Source: Nitrosomonas marina
GTDB lineage: Bacteria; Pseudomonadota; Gammaproteobacteria; Burkholderiales; Nitrosomonadaceae
Direction: 5' to 3'
NCBI RefSeq assembly: GCF_900110145.1
Contig: NZ_FOCP01000002.1
Location: 186,001-250,000 of the forward strand
DNA length: 64,000 nucleotides
Numbering within the stretch: position 1 is the stretch's first letter; each line of letters opens with the position of its first letter. The translations under genes and the position numbers were made by a program. This document shows, one piece after another, positions 54,660-63,670 of the stretch. The notes below the pieces were generated by a model that was given only the letters and a program-made list of their open reading frames with translations, ran no database searches and was not told the DNA's origin.

Positions 54660-56771
54660 TTATTGTATCTCCTCACGCTCCGTCACCATGATTTCAGCCT
54701 GTATCGTACCCCATTCAGAAGGTTCTGGTGCATATCGTCTGACCGCCCTTCGTGCCGTCCGGTTCAGCAACTGTTCCAGATGATTTTGCGGCGTAATTAC
54801 TTTGGCTATACTTCGGTAGGATGCGACACCCTTGAATTCAAATGCGCGGGTATCAAGGGGATTCAGGCTGATGATGGCTTTGATAATTTCCAGACCAGGA
54901 CTGGCAAATTCAAGCGCGCCGCCATCGGTCAGCTTTCTGGATTCACCTGCTTTGATCAGGGCATATTCAGCCGTTCTGCCGCCATATGGAAACTGTACAA
55001 AACCACCGTCACGAAGACTCAGGCTCATCAGATAAATATAATAGGGTTCATCGGCGTTGTTTGCTACCGAGAATCCGAGGATGCTTCCCTGTGGCAATTG
55101 CTGTCCGTTCAACTGGTTCAAATCCAGTGTCCGGGTAATGCGGTACCTGTTCTTCAGTCTAAAACAATCGTCTGTCTGATGGCTTTCATCACAGGTTTCG
55201 TCCTTGATAATTTCATGCGCCCTGATTTGAATATCAGGCGGGGAACTCTGCAGTTTTTTCAGGTCCAGCAGATCAACCAGTATTCCCATGTTTATGGCCA
55301 ACTGATCAATACCCTGCTCAAAGCCGCCGGCAAGATTCACATGCAGGGCCTCATCCAGCACATCCTCCTGCATGGTCATCACCCACGCCTGCAGGTCGGC
55401 ATCGGGATGCGATTTTGGCAAAGTGCTGTTGCCTGTCTCTCGAACGTACATACCGTTGCGCTGTTCAGGTCTGAACAAACGAATGATAAAACCGTCGTTT
55501 TGCCGTTCACTGACCATCCGGTATTCGTTTTTATCCAGCTTTTCTTCAATCCCGGCGGAAAAACTATCAATTTGGTCCTGCCCCACCAGTCCGTCGCCTT
55601 CAATTACAATCGGAATCGGGTCAAAGCTGTAAGCGCGGTGCTGTTCGATCAGAATGTCGCCAACTTCAACTGTGCCACCGCTGATAATGCTCGCTTTACT
55701 GGTGTAGGTGTCAACGTCGGTTATTTTGACTGCTGTCGATTTATCCGCAGCAGATTCAATTGTATAAACAGAACCTTTGGTAATATTGTTGATATGCCCT
55801 GCATTCAGCCGTAACTGCCCGTCTTCATCCACTGCTGTAACAATGATCCTGTTCAGGTTCTCTGGTATTTCTCCAGCCAGCACCAGGGTATTGTGATGCT
55901 GGCTGTGCAGCGATGCGATCTGGGGCTGTTGTTTGTTGACGCCGAGGCCTGTTATCGTATCTTCGCGCATCAGCGCTTCGGTACGATGAAATACATCGCT
56001 CCAGGTTTCGCCGGGTTTTATCATGCTTAACGACTGCGCCCAGTGCCAGGTAAAACGACCATAAACCTTGCCGCCTACACGGTACTCATAGGCGTTTTCG
56101 CTATCTCCGCTGGCACCGATGCGAATACCCACCGGTTTGAGATTATCGCTGCGCGTGATTCCGGGATAAGGCCGGTTATCCTTGCCTATCGCGCGAACAC
56201 CCGGTAAAAGACCACGGCTGACGGACCCGGAATGACAGGAGTCTGACACAAAAACGATGTTGTCAGTTGTAGTGCCGATTTTCGAGAGCCAGATATTGAT
56301 CTGGTCGTCTATGATGTCGCGACTGTCTTTTGACCCCGCGTCAGGTGAACCATATGTCACCCAGGTTTGATCCATGCCGGAAATTTCTTCATCGTCAAAA
56401 TTGTCATGCTCGCTGCCGTGCCCCGAGAAGTGGACATACACAAAATCACCTGGCTGGACACGCGCAGCCAGGTCCTGAAAAGCTTTTTCAATACCGGTAT
56501 GCGTGGCCTGTTCGTCCAGCAGGGTATTTATATTTTTCTGTGGAAACTGAAAACGTTCAGACAGCAATAATTCCTTCAATATCGCTATATCGTTATGTGG
56601 TCCGGCAAGCTGCTGTATGCCGCGACCCCTAAAATGCGGTGTATCCAGATAATTCTGAATACCGATAAGGAGCGCATGTCTGGCGGCGGTCGCTGGTAAA
56701 CTGGACATAGCACAAAGCAGAATTGCACAGCAATAAAGCGAAATACTGTATTGTCTATGTGAAGCTTTCAT
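54660..56771 (-). CDS. secreted caspase-family peptidase with C-terminal DUF4384-like domain
   Basis: This 703-residue secreted protein belongs to the C14 caspase-like (orthocaspase) group. It has a signal peptide (LYCCAILLCAMSSLPATAA, cut near residue 29) and the p20-like caspase domain, starting RHALLIGIQNYL. The catalytic dyad is complete: His118 in FSGHGS and Cys179 in VSDSCHSGS. After a long middle region, residues about 575-660 match DUF4384 (GSILGFSVANNADEPYYIYLM, VQFPYGGR, GLEIIKAIISLNP). I use the ATG at 56771; a TTG at 56813 is in frame. It is convergent with the receptor gene and divergent from the TPR-CHAT gene. Confidence 0.85.
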   Translation of the reverse strand: MKASHRQYSISLYCCAILLCAMSSLPATAARHALLIGIQNYLDTPHFRGRGIQQLAGPHNDIAILKELLLSERFQFPQKNINTLLDEQATHTGIEKAFQDLAARVQPGDFVYVHFSGHGSEHDNFDDEEISGMDQTWVTYGSPDAGSKDSRDIIDDQINIWLSKIGTTTDNIVFVSDSCHSGSVSRGLLPGVRAIGKDNRPYPGITRSDNLKPVGIRIGASGDSENAYEYRVGGKVYGRFTWHWAQSLSMIKPGETWSDVFHRTEALMREDTITGLGVNKQQPQIASLHSQHHNTLVLAGEIPENLNRIIVTAVDEDGQLRLNAGHINNITKGSVYTIESAADKSTAVKITDVDTYTSKASIISGGTVEVGDILIEQHRAYSFDPIPIVIEGDGLVGQDQIDSFSAGIEEKLDKNEYRMVSERQNDGFIIRLFRPEQRNGMYVRETGNSTLPKSHPDADLQAWVMTMQEDVLDEALHVNLAGGFEQGIDQLAINMGILVDLLDLKKLQSSPPDIQIRAHEIIKDETCDESHQTDDCFRLKNRYRITRTLDLNQLNGQQLPQGSILGFSVANNADEPYYIYLMSLSLRDGGFVQFPYGGRTAEYALIKAGESRKLTDGGALEFASPGLEIIKAIISLNPLDTRAFEFKGVASYRSIAKVITPQNHLEQLLNRTARRAVRRYAPEPSEWGTIQAEIMVTEREEIQ

Positions 56772-57035
56772 ATACAAGTTTGCTGTTTTATTGATCGAAA
56801 ACAGTCCGGGCAAGAATCTTCCTCAAACAATCGCCCAAACTGTACGAAACACATCAATCTTGATAACCTGTTGATATATCAGAAGGAATTTTTTCTGAAT
56901 GCGGATCTCAAACTGCAATACAACGCATTGTATCGCGAATCAGTTCAGATACATGACGGGTATTATCAGAAGGGATTGACAAAAAGTTCCAGCAAATTTC
57001 GCCTCTGATACACAACCGGACAAAAGGGTGTGATT
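56772..57035. other. shared divergent promoter region of the caspase and CHAT genes
   Basis: These 264 bases must carry promoters for both protease genes. A TTGACA-like -35 occurs near 56976-56985, but no -10 at the right distance was seen. A small hairpin, CAGAA/TTCTG, occurs near 56880-56897. No named operator was recognised. Confidence 0.35.
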
Positions 57036-60000
57036 ATGAAAGCAAGGCTATTATTGTTATTGTTGCTATTTTTTCTTTTGCTGAATCCAGGCGTGCCATT
57101 GCCTACGTATGCCCAGAACAACGCCCCGGAATCGTTACTCAACCAGGTTATAACGTTGATTCAGCAGGGTGAATACGAAAAAGCCGCCATATCCACGCGC
57201 AAACTTATCCGGATTGCTGAAAGCACACCGGATCTGGATCCCGAATACCGTACGCTTGGATATATTTTTCTGGGAAGGATTTTTTTTGAACAAGCACAGT
57301 ATGCCCAGGCGGAAAAGCAATTCACGCGTGCACTGCAACTGATTAAAAAATTGCATGGAGATACACATCAGGATGTTGCATGGGTCAACAATGAGCTGGC
57401 GGCATTGTACAGAAAACAGGGGCAATTTCTAAAAGCGGAATCATTGTATGCCCAATCGCTGAAAATTTTAAAAAAAACGCTTGGAGCAAAACACCCCGAT
57501 GTAGCGATTGTTCTTAATGAGCTGGCATCTGTCTACCAGGAACTGGGCCAGAACAGCGACGCCGAATCACTGTTTCATCAGTCGCTTACCATACGGGAAA
57601 ATGCGTTCGGCCCCGAACACCCGGATGTCGCGCTGGCGCTTAACAATCTGGCCGTGTTTTACCGGAACCAGAGCCAGTTTGCAAAGGCCATACCGCTGTT
57701 CGAACGGTCAACAAACATTCTGGAACAGGCCTTGGGTCCCGACCACTTGGAAGTCGCATTAAGCCTGAACAATCTGGCGCTACTGTATCAGGATCTGGCT
57801 CAAAGCAACAAAGCCGGACCTCTGTTTGAACGGGCATTGTCTATACGAAAAAAAGTGCTCGGCCCTGATCATCCCGAGGTAGCGGCCAGCCTGAATAATC
57901 TGGCTGATCATTATCATGACCAGAGACAGTATAAGAAAGCAGCAGCGCTGTACAAGGAGTCACTTGAAATATTTGAACAAACACTTGGTCCAACAGATCC
58001 AAATGTAACATTAATTCTTAATAATCTGGCTTCGCTTTACCGGGACCAGCTTCAGTTTGGCAAAGCAAAAACATTATTTGAACAGTCGCTCAGAATGCGA
58101 GAACAAACGTTTGGCCCGGAACACCCTGAGGTGGCGCTCATTTTAAACAATCTGGGCGACCTATATCATGCGCAAGGTCTGTATAAAGAAGCCGAACCGC
58201 TATATGAACGGTCGCTGGGTATCTATGAAAAAACATCCGGCGCCGACCAGACGGATATTGCAACAGGACTGAACAATCTTGCTGCACTGTATCGTGATCA
58301 GGGCCTGTATGCAAAGGCACAGCCGTTGTATCAGCGATCGCTCGAAATTTTCAAGAAGGCATATGGTAATGATCATCCGCATGTGGCAACCGGCCTTAAC
58401 AACCTTGCACTGCTTTATTATCATCAGGGCCGGTATACAAAAGCAAAGCGGTTGCTGAAGCGCTCATTAACAATATGGAAAACCGCATACGGCACAGACC
58501 ACCCGGATGTCGCCCTTACGCTCAGCAACCTGGCCTTGCTTTATCAAGCACAGGGGCAACATATCAAGGCTGAACCATTACTTGAACAGGCACTGGCAAT
58601 ACGCAAGAAGTTACTGGGTGCTAACCATACGGATGTTGCAATGAGCATGAATAACCTGGCGGAACATTACCGTATCCTGGGACAGTATGCCAGCGCCGAA
58701 CCACTGTATCTTCAGTCATTAAAAATATGGGAAACCGCACTGGGGCAAAATCATCCGGATGTAGCCAAGAGCCTGAACAATCTGGCGCTGCTTTATTGGG
58801 ACCAAAGACAGTACGCCAAAGCCGAACCGCTGTACAAACGCTCGCTGGAAATACGAGAAAAAATGCTGGGCCCTGACCACCCGGATGTGGCAGCCAGTCT
58901 TAACAGTCTGGCCATGCTTTACCGCAACCAGGGCCAACTGGATCGGGCCGAACCATTATTAAGACAAGCGTTGGAAATATACCAGAACAAACTGGGTGCA
59001 AATCATCCGTTTGTAGCAAAAACTCTCAACAATCTGGCGCTGCTTCATTGGGATCAGGGGCGTTATGCAAGTGCTCGGCCATTATTTGAGCAGCTAATGC
59101 AAACAGGTGACAAAACGCTCGGTTCGGACCATCCCGAAGTGGGCATTTTTAGTCAAAATTTTGCCTTGAATCTATGGGCCCAGGGCGAGCCGGACAGTAT
59201 TCGGCAAGCGCTTGCGCTACAACAGCGCGCGAATGAAATCAGTGCCCGTCATTTACATTTAATGATGACACACGGCACCGAACAGAAAAAACATGATTTT
59301 CTGGCGACGATCCAGACAGAGCTGGACGCTGCAATTTCCTTTCATTTGGATAGCACAACCGCCACTGTACGACAACATGCAGCCAGACTCGCAACCACAG
59401 TTGTGCTGCAACGAAAAGGCCGTATTCTGGACAGCATGAATACGAGCATGTCTATATTTCGGAAACGCATGGACCCGAAAGACCGAGCGCTGCTTGACCG
59501 CTTGTCCGAGTTCAACCAGCAACGTTCACGGCTGTATAACCTTGCATATCAAAATACAATATCGGGAAAAGATTATTTCAGTCGCAAAAAAAGGCTTGAA
59601 CGGGAAGCCTCCAGACTTGAAGATCAAATCAGCAAAAAGAGCGCGGCATTTCTGGCTCAAATTCAACCCGTCACCATGGACGCAGTCCAGCAGGCAATTC
59701 CCAAAGATGCAGTACTGATTGAATATGTACGTTACCAGCCGTTCAACCCCAGAGCGTCCATTAAAAAGCAATGGGGCGACGCTCGATATGCAGCCTACAT
59801 CCTGAAATCCCAGGACGATCCGGAAACCGTCGATTTGGGCGATGCGAAGACCATTGAAAAGCTGATTTCCGATTTTCGTGACAACCTGAATGATTCCCGC
59901 AAAGACACTGTGTACCATACAGCACGCAAGCTCGATGCGCTTATCATGGAACCGCTACGCAAATTCACTGGAAACATTAAGAATGTGCTGGTCTCGCCGG

Positions 60001-60977
60001 ATGGCGCACTAAATCTGATCCCTTTTGCGGCACTGATGGATGGAAATGATCAATTTTTGATAAAACAGCATCACTTCACCTATCTCAGCTCCGGGCGGGA
60101 CCTATTACGAGTTGGCGCACAAACCGGCAACAACACAGCGAATCGGCAACCACCTGCGATTTTTGCCGATGTTGATTTCGGCGTTGTCCCTCAGCAAAAA
60201 AATGACGTCCTGGTTGCATTTAACGACACGGACCCCGACGAATCTGGCAATCGCCGTTCTATCGATTTTAACCGAATGTTTTTTCAGTCGCTGCCCGGCA
60301 CGCAGGCTGAAGCCGCCGCACTCCAGAAAAAACTTCGAAACGCAAAACTTTTTACCAGGCAAGCTGCGACAGAAGCCGCACTGAAGCAGCTCGATAGTCC
60401 ACAGATTCTGCACCTCGCAACACATGGTTTTTTTCTGAACGATTTGGTTGAAACCGCGCCTGCATCCAGCAATGCCGCACGCGCACTTCCTATTTCGGGA
60501 TTTTACCCATCAGACCTGTCCACGGTGGCAAATTCTCAAAAACGATTACTCAAGGAAAATCCGTTGCTGCGCTCTGGTATCGCACTGGCTGGCGCCAACC
60601 AACTCAAATCTGGAAATGAAGATGGTATCGTAACCGCGCTCGAGGTTACCGGCATGGACTTATGGGATACTCAGCTGGTGGTATTGTCAGCGTGTGAAAC
60701 CGGCGTAGGCGATATTCAGAACAGCAAAGGTGTTTTCGGTCTGAGACGCGCCCTGGTGCTTGCCGGTTCAGAAACGCAGGTAATGAGTCTGTGGAAAATT
60801 GATGACCGTGCAACCGTGGATTTAATGGCTGGATATTATGACCGTCTCATCAACGACCGAGAAGGTCGTTCAGAGGCCATGCGCAATACACAACTGGAAA
60901 TACTCGACGGTAGAGATCACAACCATCCATTTTACTGGGCAGGCTTTATCGTTTCGGGTAACTGGAAACCCCTGTAA
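57036..60977 (+). CDS. secreted TPR-CHAT protein
   Basis: This 1313-residue protein has a Leu-rich signal peptide (about residues 1-26). About fifteen tetratricopeptide repeats of the kinesin-light-chain type follow, fourteen of them exactly 42 residues (consensus-like LNNLALLYRDQGxYxKAEPLY and GPDHPDVA). The C-terminal 400 residues are a CHAT peptidase domain, a caspase relative, with the catalytic His1130 (HLATHGFF) and Cys1220 (LSACETGVGD) both present. I start at the ATG at 57036, seven bases after AGGG; a GTG two codons earlier is in frame. CHAT proteins can be proteases activated by partner binding. A caspase-like gene is divergent from it. Confidence 0.88.
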   Translation: MKARLLLLLLLFFLLLNPGVPLPTYAQNNAPESLLNQVITLIQQGEYEKAAISTRKLIRIAESTPDLDPEYRTLGYIFLGRIFFEQAQYAQAEKQFTRALQLIKKLHGDTHQDVAWVNNELAALYRKQGQFLKAESLYAQSLKILKKTLGAKHPDVAIVLNELASVYQELGQNSDAESLFHQSLTIRENAFGPEHPDVALALNNLAVFYRNQSQFAKAIPLFERSTNILEQALGPDHLEVALSLNNLALLYQDLAQSNKAGPLFERALSIRKKVLGPDHPEVAASLNNLADHYHDQRQYKKAAALYKESLEIFEQTLGPTDPNVTLILNNLASLYRDQLQFGKAKTLFEQSLRMREQTFGPEHPEVALILNNLGDLYHAQGLYKEAEPLYERSLGIYEKTSGADQTDIATGLNNLAALYRDQGLYAKAQPLYQRSLEIFKKAYGNDHPHVATGLNNLALLYYHQGRYTKAKRLLKRSLTIWKTAYGTDHPDVALTLSNLALLYQAQGQHIKAEPLLEQALAIRKKLLGANHTDVAMSMNNLAEHYRILGQYASAEPLYLQSLKIWETALGQNHPDVAKSLNNLALLYWDQRQYAKAEPLYKRSLEIREKMLGPDHPDVAASLNSLAMLYRNQGQLDRAEPLLRQALEIYQNKLGANHPFVAKTLNNLALLHWDQGRYASARPLFEQLMQTGDKTLGSDHPEVGIFSQNFALNLWAQGEPDSIRQALALQQRANEISARHLHLMMTHGTEQKKHDFLATIQTELDAAISFHLDSTTATVRQHAARLATTVVLQRKGRILDSMNTSMSIFRKRMDPKDRALLDRLSEFNQQRSRLYNLAYQNTISGKDYFSRKKRLEREASRLEDQISKKSAAFLAQIQPVTMDAVQQAIPKDAVLIEYVRYQPFNPRASIKKQWGDARYAAYILKSQDDPETVDLGDAKTIEKLISDFRDNLNDSRKDTVYHTARKLDALIMEPLRKFTGNIKNVLVSPDGALNLIPFAALMDGNDQFLIKQHHFTYLSSGRDLLRVGAQTGNNTANRQPPAIFADVDFGVVPQQKNDVLVAFNDTDPDESGNRRSIDFNRMFFQSLPGTQAEAAALQKKLRNAKLFTRQAATEAALKQLDSPQILHLATHGFFLNDLVETAPASSNAARALPISGFYPSDLSTVANSQKRLLKENPLLRSGIALAGANQLKSGNEDGIVTALEVTGMDLWDTQLVVLSACETGVGDIQNSKGVFGLRRALVLAGSETQVMSLWKIDDRATVDLMAGYYDRLINDREGRSEAMRNTQLEILDGRDHNHPFYWAGFIVSGNWKPL

Positions 60978-61039
60978 AATAAAAATGAACTGACTGGCGC
61001 CGCTTTATGACGCCGTTCTGTTGATTTGTGGAAACGCCA

Positions 61040-62170
61040 TCAATGACCGACCGCGGAATGCAGTTCCAGAATTTTCAGCAGGTGTTCACGGTCGACCCAG
61101 CCGACTACTTCGCCACTGTCCATCACAGGCACCTGATTGATATTGCGCTCACGCATGATCTGTAACACCTCAAACATGCTGTTGGCAGGATTGACGAAGT
61201 GAAAACGTTCCAGCGGTGTCATGTACTGGTGCACAGAAGTATCCGGCCATTGCGTTCGCGGACATTTCATAATGTCATTCAAAGTGATCAGACCAACGGT
61301 CTTTTCCCCCTGGGTCACCAGCGCCGACCGCTGACCTGTCAGCAACATTTGTTCATCAATCCAGTAAAGCAGGCTCATATCTGCGGACACCGTCGGCACA
61401 TCTTTTTGCATCACCTCGCCTACAGGAACATGCGCTGCCAGGCGTGACGAAAAATAGGCGCGCCTGCTTCCTTCTGCTGCAGCAAACAAAAACCAGCCCA
61501 GCGCCAGCAGCCAGATGCCATTAAGCAGCATTCCCGGCTGCAGCCCCACAAGCGCACCCAGCAACATCAGCCCGTAAGCCACCACTTTTCCGCCCATAAC
61601 AGCCCATTGCATGCCTTTGACCGCATCGCCGGTAAACCGCCATACTATGGCGCGAAAGACGCGGCCACCGTCCAGTGGGAAACCAGGCACCAAATTGAAT
61701 ACCGCCAGAACAAAATTAATCGTTGCCAGCCACTTCAACGCTTCGGCGGCTATTTCACTATAGGGTATCAACCACTGACCCAGAAAATAGAACAAAACAG
61801 CCAGCGCGAAACTGACCAGCGGACCGGCAATCGCAATGTAAAATTCAGTCGCCGCGGTATCCGCATCCTTTTCGGTCTGTGCTATGCCGCCAAATATAAA
61901 CAGTGTAATCGCACGCACCTGAACACCGCGTGCTATCGCTACCAGACTGTGTCCGAGTTCATGCAATACGATACTTACAAAATACATCAGCGTCGTCACC
62001 AGTGCTGTCAATAACACCGCGCTTCCGCTCCATTCGCTGTGCGTTTCTCTGAAATAAGTCGCCAACGCACCGCTCAGCAATAAAAATACGATAAACCAGG
62101 TGTAATGCACTCCGATCCGAATACCCGCAACAGTACCGATGCGAAATGACGATTCCAGCATTTGAATCAC
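61040..62170 (-). CDS. site-2 protease (M50) with two CBS domains
   Basis: This 376-residue intramembrane zinc protease has the zinc-binding HELGH in IVLHELGHSLVAIARG within a membrane helix, and the third ligand in VPGFPLDGGRVFRA (N-P-D-G-type motif). Five to six membrane helices span residues 10-225. Two CBS domains follow (about 250-310 and 315-372), which often bind adenosine nucleotides. Members cleave anti-sigma factors or membrane proteins. The Shine-Dalgarno GGAGG is well placed. The gene is convergent with the TPR-CHAT gene. A decayed sigma/anti-sigma pair lies upstream on the same strand. Confidence 0.9.
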   Translation of the reverse strand: MIQMLESSFRIGTVAGIRIGVHYTWFIVFLLLSGALATYFRETHSEWSGSAVLLTALVTTLMYFVSIVLHELGHSLVAIARGVQVRAITLFIFGGIAQTEKDADTAATEFYIAIAGPLVSFALAVLFYFLGQWLIPYSEIAAEALKWLATINFVLAVFNLVPGFPLDGGRVFRAIVWRFTGDAVKGMQWAVMGGKVVAYGLMLLGALVGLQPGMLLNGIWLLALGWFLFAAAEGSRRAYFSSRLAAHVPVGEVMQKDVPTVSADMSLLYWIDEQMLLTGQRSALVTQGEKTVGLITLNDIMKCPRTQWPDTSVHQYMTPLERFHFVNPANSMFEVLQIMRERNINQVPVMDSGEVVGWVDREHLLKILELHSAVGH

Positions 62171-62606
62171 CTCCTCGAAAAATTGATTATTGCCCTATAT
62201 GATCCGCTGAACCCTGCCTGAACGGTCAGGCCAACCGTGTTACCGTCAAAATTGATTCTCCCGTCGCTGATCGTGACTGAAATCATTAATACAGACTGGT
62301 ATGTTTATTCTTAGATGGAACCAGACTGGATTTAATTCAATTTGAATCGGCATTCCCGCCCATCGTTCAATATCATGATTATGGCTGTCAGCCGCAATTT
62401 GATCATGTTGACGTACATTATATGTTTTGCGGCAATCAGAAAAGGTTTTTTCAAACATCCAGGACCCGAAACGGAATGCAATTCAGACAGCCTGGATTTT
62501 CAGGAATACGTGTTTCTACGTATATACATCTTGTTAATAGCCATCTACGGTAAAATAAATCAGGTCAATAAATGCACTATTTCTGACCGAATGTAAATTT
62601 AATCTG
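62171..62606. other. intergenic region upstream of the site-2 protease
   Basis: This 436-base gap carries the protease promoter side and the tail side of the anti-sigma remnant. A short palindrome, CCTGAACGGTCAGG, lies at 62217-62230. No gene or RNA was recognised. Confidence 0.35.
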
Positions 62607-62804
62607 TCAGGGAGTATCATTGCGATGAAAATCTGGAGACTCAATCAATACCATGTCTAATTGTTTAATCAGATCCCGGGTATATTGTGATGATAGTGTT
62701 GCAGATGATGTGAAACCGGAGTAGGCAGTAATAATGATTTTGTTTTGCAAAATTTCATCCATTGCCCGAGAAGCCAGTTGACTGGCTTGCCTGCAGTTCA
62801 GCAT
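62607..62804 (-). CDS. degenerate zf-HC2-type anti-sigma factor
   Basis: This 65-residue protein resembles the short cytosolic anti-sigma factors that follow ECF sigma genes: it opens with MLNCRQASQLASRAMDE, the usual first helix. The expected H-x3-C-x2-C zinc site is absent. In its place is AYSGFTSSATLSSQYTRDL, with no Cys or His. The start overlaps the sigma stop (ATGCTGA). It has probably lost zinc binding and may be nonfunctional. Confidence 0.5.
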   Translation of the reverse strand: MLNCRQASQLASRAMDEILQNKIIITAYSGFTSSATLSSQYTRDLIKQLDMVLIESPDFHRNDTP

Positions 62805-63326
62805 TTACGTTTTCCGTTGTCCACCCAGGAAGTTTTCAAACATTGAATCAATGATAGACGTGCACGATGCATCAGTACCCATGCGTTGGTCGGTGTTATT
62901 GAAAATTGGTTACAAATTGCCTCATTGCTCATATCATGTATTTCTTTAGCAAGAAAAACAGCGGCCTGCCTGGGTTTTAACCCGGACAGGCATTGCTGAA
63001 AAACTTTCCAGAATTGATTTCGTTGAAATGCCGATTCGGGACCAGGAAATGATTCCGGTTTTTCAATCCAGACACCGTTTTTCTGAAAAAATTACGCGTC
63101 CCTGTCGCCGGAAATAATCGACCATCTTATGTTTTAGTATGCCAGTAAGCCATGTCCGAACACAGGATCGATTATTAAAGTTTTCGTTTGCAGTCAAGGC
63201 AGCGAGAAGCATTTCCTGAACAAGGTCTTCGGCAACATGCCTGTCTTTTACTTTCAGAAATACATAGCTGTACAAATAGTCACCATGCGCGTCAAGCCAT
63301 GTTTGTGGATTCAAATCGTCGTTCAC
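62798..63326 (-). pseudogene. ECF sigma factor, frameshifted in a T6 run
   Basis: The first frame (63326 to about 63087) encodes region 2: LDAHGDYLYSYVFLKVKD, HVAEDLVQEMLLAAL and LTGILKHKMVDYFRRQ. It stops at 63063. A second frame picks up at the run of six T on the minus strand (about 63088-63093) and encodes region 4: QCLSGLKPRQAAVFLAKEI, then MSNEAICNQFSITPTNAWVLMHRARLSLIQC, ending at 62798. Removing one T joins the two into a 175-residue protein of standard ECF length. It is either a real frameshift, a slippage switch or a sequencing error. The anti-sigma-like gene overlaps its end. Confidence 0.8.
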
Positions 63327-63405
63327 TATCTTTGCGTAAATTTACTCTAACGAAACAATCGGTTAATCGGGTCGTACCGCATATTGGTCCCACATGCCAT
63401 TAAGC

Positions 63406-63421
63406 TGTGACACTGATCACA
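63406..63421. promoter_or_regulatory. perfect CRP-type site upstream of the sigma gene
   Basis: TGTGACACTGATCACA contains TGTGA and TCACA separated by six bases, the exact CRP half-site pair. It lies about 80 bases upstream of the sigma ATG and overlaps the stop of the transposase remnant. A Crp/Fnr-family gene is present at 29464-30165, but pairing with this site is inferred. Confidence 0.45.
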
Positions 63422-63596
63422 ACATAACCTTTCTATCTGTTATAGTGGACAGGGCGCGCTCCCTTAGAGCAAAACACAGCAGTCGCCAGGTTTGTGCATG
63501 CGTTCGCCGATATGCAGCTGCCTTCCCTTTATAAACCAATTCCTCCAGCCATTCACGTTCTTCTTCAGTTAAACGAACAATATATCTTTTCTTCAT
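63417..63596 (-). pseudogene. IS630-family transposase N-terminal remnant
   Basis: This 59-codon frame starts MKKRYIVRLTEEERE and continues LVYKGKAAAYRRTHAQ, the typical helix-turn-helix opening of IS630-type transposases. After HAQ the sequence departs from the family and stops. The DDE domain is missing. It is too short to act and marks an old insertion. Confidence 0.7.
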
Positions 63597-63600
63597 CTAA

Positions 63601-63633
63601 TCTCTCAATATGTTGGTAGCATATATTGAGAGA
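63601..63633. repeat. 11-bp inverted repeat beside the transposase remnant
   Basis: TCTCTCAATAT (63601-63611) is the perfect inverse of ATATTGAGAGA (63623-63633), with an 11-base loop. It lies just before the start of the IS630 remnant. It could be a promoter-embedded operator or the remains of terminal repeats of the element. Confidence 0.6.
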
Positions 63634-63670
63634 ATACTTTAATATTAGGCAATATCATATTGATAGAGTA

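Noticed and set aside
62342..62596. 84-codon frame on the plus strand
   Set aside because: No ribosome site, no recognisable motif, and it lies in the intergenic region between two minus-strand genes.
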